Shown: in pieces, positions 5,417-6,608 of the stretch
Position numbering within the stretch: position 1 is the first letter of the stretch
Layout of the letters: every line of letters starts with the position of its first letter
Assembly: GCA_015485035.1 (NCBI GenBank)
Contig: WFUI01000150.1
Coordinates: forward strand, 1-6,608
Direction: 5' to 3'
Source: Mariprofundus sp.
GTDB lineage: Bacteria > Pseudomonadota > Zetaproteobacteria > Mariprofundales > Mariprofundaceae
DNA: 6,608 bases
The notes under the pieces: generated by a model
Database searches by the model: none
What the model saw: only the letters and a program-made list of their open reading frames with translations
What the model was told of the DNA's origin: nothing
Translations under genes and position numbers: made by a program

Positions 5417-6586
5417 ATGGCAGAGGAACTTTCAATCCGACAATTATTGAAGGTCATGGTTGAGCGAGATGCATCTGACCTCTACCTGATGGCTGGCGCA
5501 CCTCCGGGCTACCGTATCAACGGCACCATTCACCGCCTGGGTAATGTTGTTATCAAACCCGCCAGCATTGACCATCTGGCCAACAGTCTGATGAATGAGA
5601 AACAAAGAGCCGACTTTGCTGCTGCAATGGAAATGAACCTTTCCGCAGCCATAGCCGGACTGGGCAGGTTCCGCGTGAATATCTATCGCCAACGCGGCAC
5701 CGTTGGCATGGTAATTCGCCAGATTACGACCGAAATCCCTACACTTGATGACTTGAAACTGCCTGACATATTCAAGGATATCGCCATGAGCAAACGCGGG
5801 CTGGTACTGATGGTCGGTGCCACAGGATCCGGCAAATCCACCTCGCTGGCGGCCATGGTGGACTGGCGCAACAGCAATCAGGCCGGTCACATTATTACGA
5901 TCGAAGATCCGGTTGAATTTATGCACTCGCACAAAAAATGTTTTGTCACCCAGCGTGAAGTAGGTTCCGATACCATATCCTTCAGTAACGCGCTGAAAAA
6001 CACACTCAGGCAGGCACCGGATGTAATCCTGCTGGGTGAAATTCGTGAGCGGGAAACCATGGAACATGCCATCGCCTTCGCTGAAACCGGGCATCTGGCC
6101 ATGGCTACATTGCATGCCAACAATTCCAATCAGGCGCTGGATCGCATCCTTAACTTTTTCCCGGAGGAACAGCACCAACAGGTTTATATGAATTTATCGC
6201 TGAATCTGCGCGCCATTCTCTCGCAGCGGCTGGTAAAAACAGTGGATGGCAAACGCGCTGCTGCCATCGAAATCCTTATCAATACACCGCGTATTGCCGA
6301 CCTCATCCTCAAAGGTGATGTGGGCGCGATCAAGGAAACCATGGAGGCAGGTGAACAGCATGGCATGCGCACCTTTGATCAGGCTCTGTTTCAGCTATGG
6401 CACAATGGTAAAATATCAGAGATCGAAGCACTCAGAAATGCTGATTCGGCCAATAACTTGCGCCTGAAAATGAAAATGGCGACAATTGAAGGGGCAGGCG
6501 ATGGCAGCGATAAAACCAGCGTCGATGACATTTTACAGCACTCTGGTGATGACGATGAAGATGGCGGGCTTAAACTGTCAATCTGA
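5417..6586 (+). CDS. pilU: PilU, PilT-family type IV pilus retraction ATPase
   Basis: Hexameric cytoplasmic motor ATPase that works with PilT to depolymerise type IV pili, powering twitching motility and DNA uptake. It has 389 residues, matching PilU (about 380) better than PilT (about 345). An N-terminal PAS-like domain contains LLKVMVERDASDLYL (10-24). The ATPase core has Walker A GATGSGKST (134-142), the Asp box TIEDPVEF (161-168), Walker B with ILLGEIR (204-210, catalytic Glu208) and the His box GHLAMATLHANN (225-236). The PilT signature AIRNLIRE is absent and is replaced by GAIKETMEAGEQHGMRTFDQAL (from 303), as in Pseudomonas PilU. The C-terminus is an extended acidic tail (DDDEDGG, 378-384), also PilU-like. 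The start is supported by AGGAGT upstream. pilT is not directly upstream, where aroK diverges. The last 22 bases of the window after the stop hold no terminator or gene that I can recognise. Confidence 0.93.
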   Translation: MAEELSIRQLLKVMVERDASDLYLMAGAPPGYRINGTIHRLGNVVIKPASIDHLANSLMNEKQRADFAAAMEMNLSAAIAGLGRFRVNIYRQRGTVGMVIRQITTEIPTLDDLKLPDIFKDIAMSKRGLVLMVGATGSGKSTSLAAMVDWRNSNQAGHIITIEDPVEFMHSHKKCFVTQREVGSDTISFSNALKNTLRQAPDVILLGEIRERETMEHAIAFAETGHLAMATLHANNSNQALDRILNFFPEEQHQQVYMNLSLNLRAILSQRLVKTVDGKRAAAIEILINTPRIADLILKGDVGAIKETMEAGEQHGMRTFDQALFQLWHNGKISEIEALRNADSANNLRLKMKMATIEGAGDGSDKTSVDDILQHSGDDDEDGGLKLSI

Positions 6587-6608
6587 CAAATCGGCTATCG
6601 TTATAATA

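Noticed and set aside
4974..5450. Open frame of 158 codons on the plus strand crossing aroK and the start of pilU
   Set aside because: It is antisense to aroK and out of frame with pilU; the translation has no domain-like pattern.
5444..6178. Open frame of 244 codons on the minus strand opposite pilU
   Set aside because: It lies entirely within the well-conserved pilU coding sequence and shows no recognisable domain; explained by codon bias of pilU.
6602..6607. Perfect TATAAT -10 hexamer at the right edge
   Set aside because: No -35-like hexamer is found 16-18 bases upstream (that region is the end of pilU), there is no extended -10, and the downstream sequence is missing.

Overview
The window looks like ordinary chromosomal DNA from a Pseudomonadota species of moderate GC content. 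The gene order rsxA-B-C-D-G-E, the PilU sequence and the shikimate kinase all resemble gammaproteobacterial versions. A related class such as the Zetaproteobacteria cannot be excluded from sequence alone. I see no insertion sequence, phage gene, CRISPR array, tRNA or rRNA.

Layout, right to left on the minus strand: aroK (shikimate kinase, 5279-4737), a 158-base gap, then an uninterrupted rsx/rnf operon. Its genes are rsxA (4578-3997), rsxB (3993-3409), rsxC (3425-1851), rsxD (1851-748), rsxG (751-113) and the first 40 codons of rsxE (120-1, cut by the window edge). All rsx junctions overlap or are within 3 bases, so the six genes are very probably one translationally coupled transcript. On the plus strand, divergent from aroK, is pilU (5417-6586), a twitching-motility ATPase of the PilT/PilU family. 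Two non-coding stretches, 4579-4736 and 5280-5416, carry inverted and direct repeats that may be regulatory.

How the genes work together: RsxA-G/E form the membrane Rnf complex, which passes electrons between NADH and ferredoxin-like carriers through Fe-S clusters (RsxB, RsxC, RsxA/E) and flavins (RsxC, RsxD, RsxG), coupled to ion movement. In E. coli the homologous complex keeps SoxR reduced; in diazotrophs it supplies reduced ferredoxin. Nothing here shows which role applies. AroK belongs to aromatic amino acid synthesis and PilU to type IV pilus retraction; neither has an obvious functional link to Rnf.

The most notable single observation is that RsxD has Ser (residue 190) at the position where E. 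coli and Vibrio RsxD/RnfD carry the Thr that receives covalent FMN, while RsxG keeps the canonical Thr. Other points worth a look are the absence of a Shine-Dalgarno sequence before rsxA with a -10-like box 8 bases from its ATG, and the repeats in the two intergenic regions. I found no convincing new biological system.
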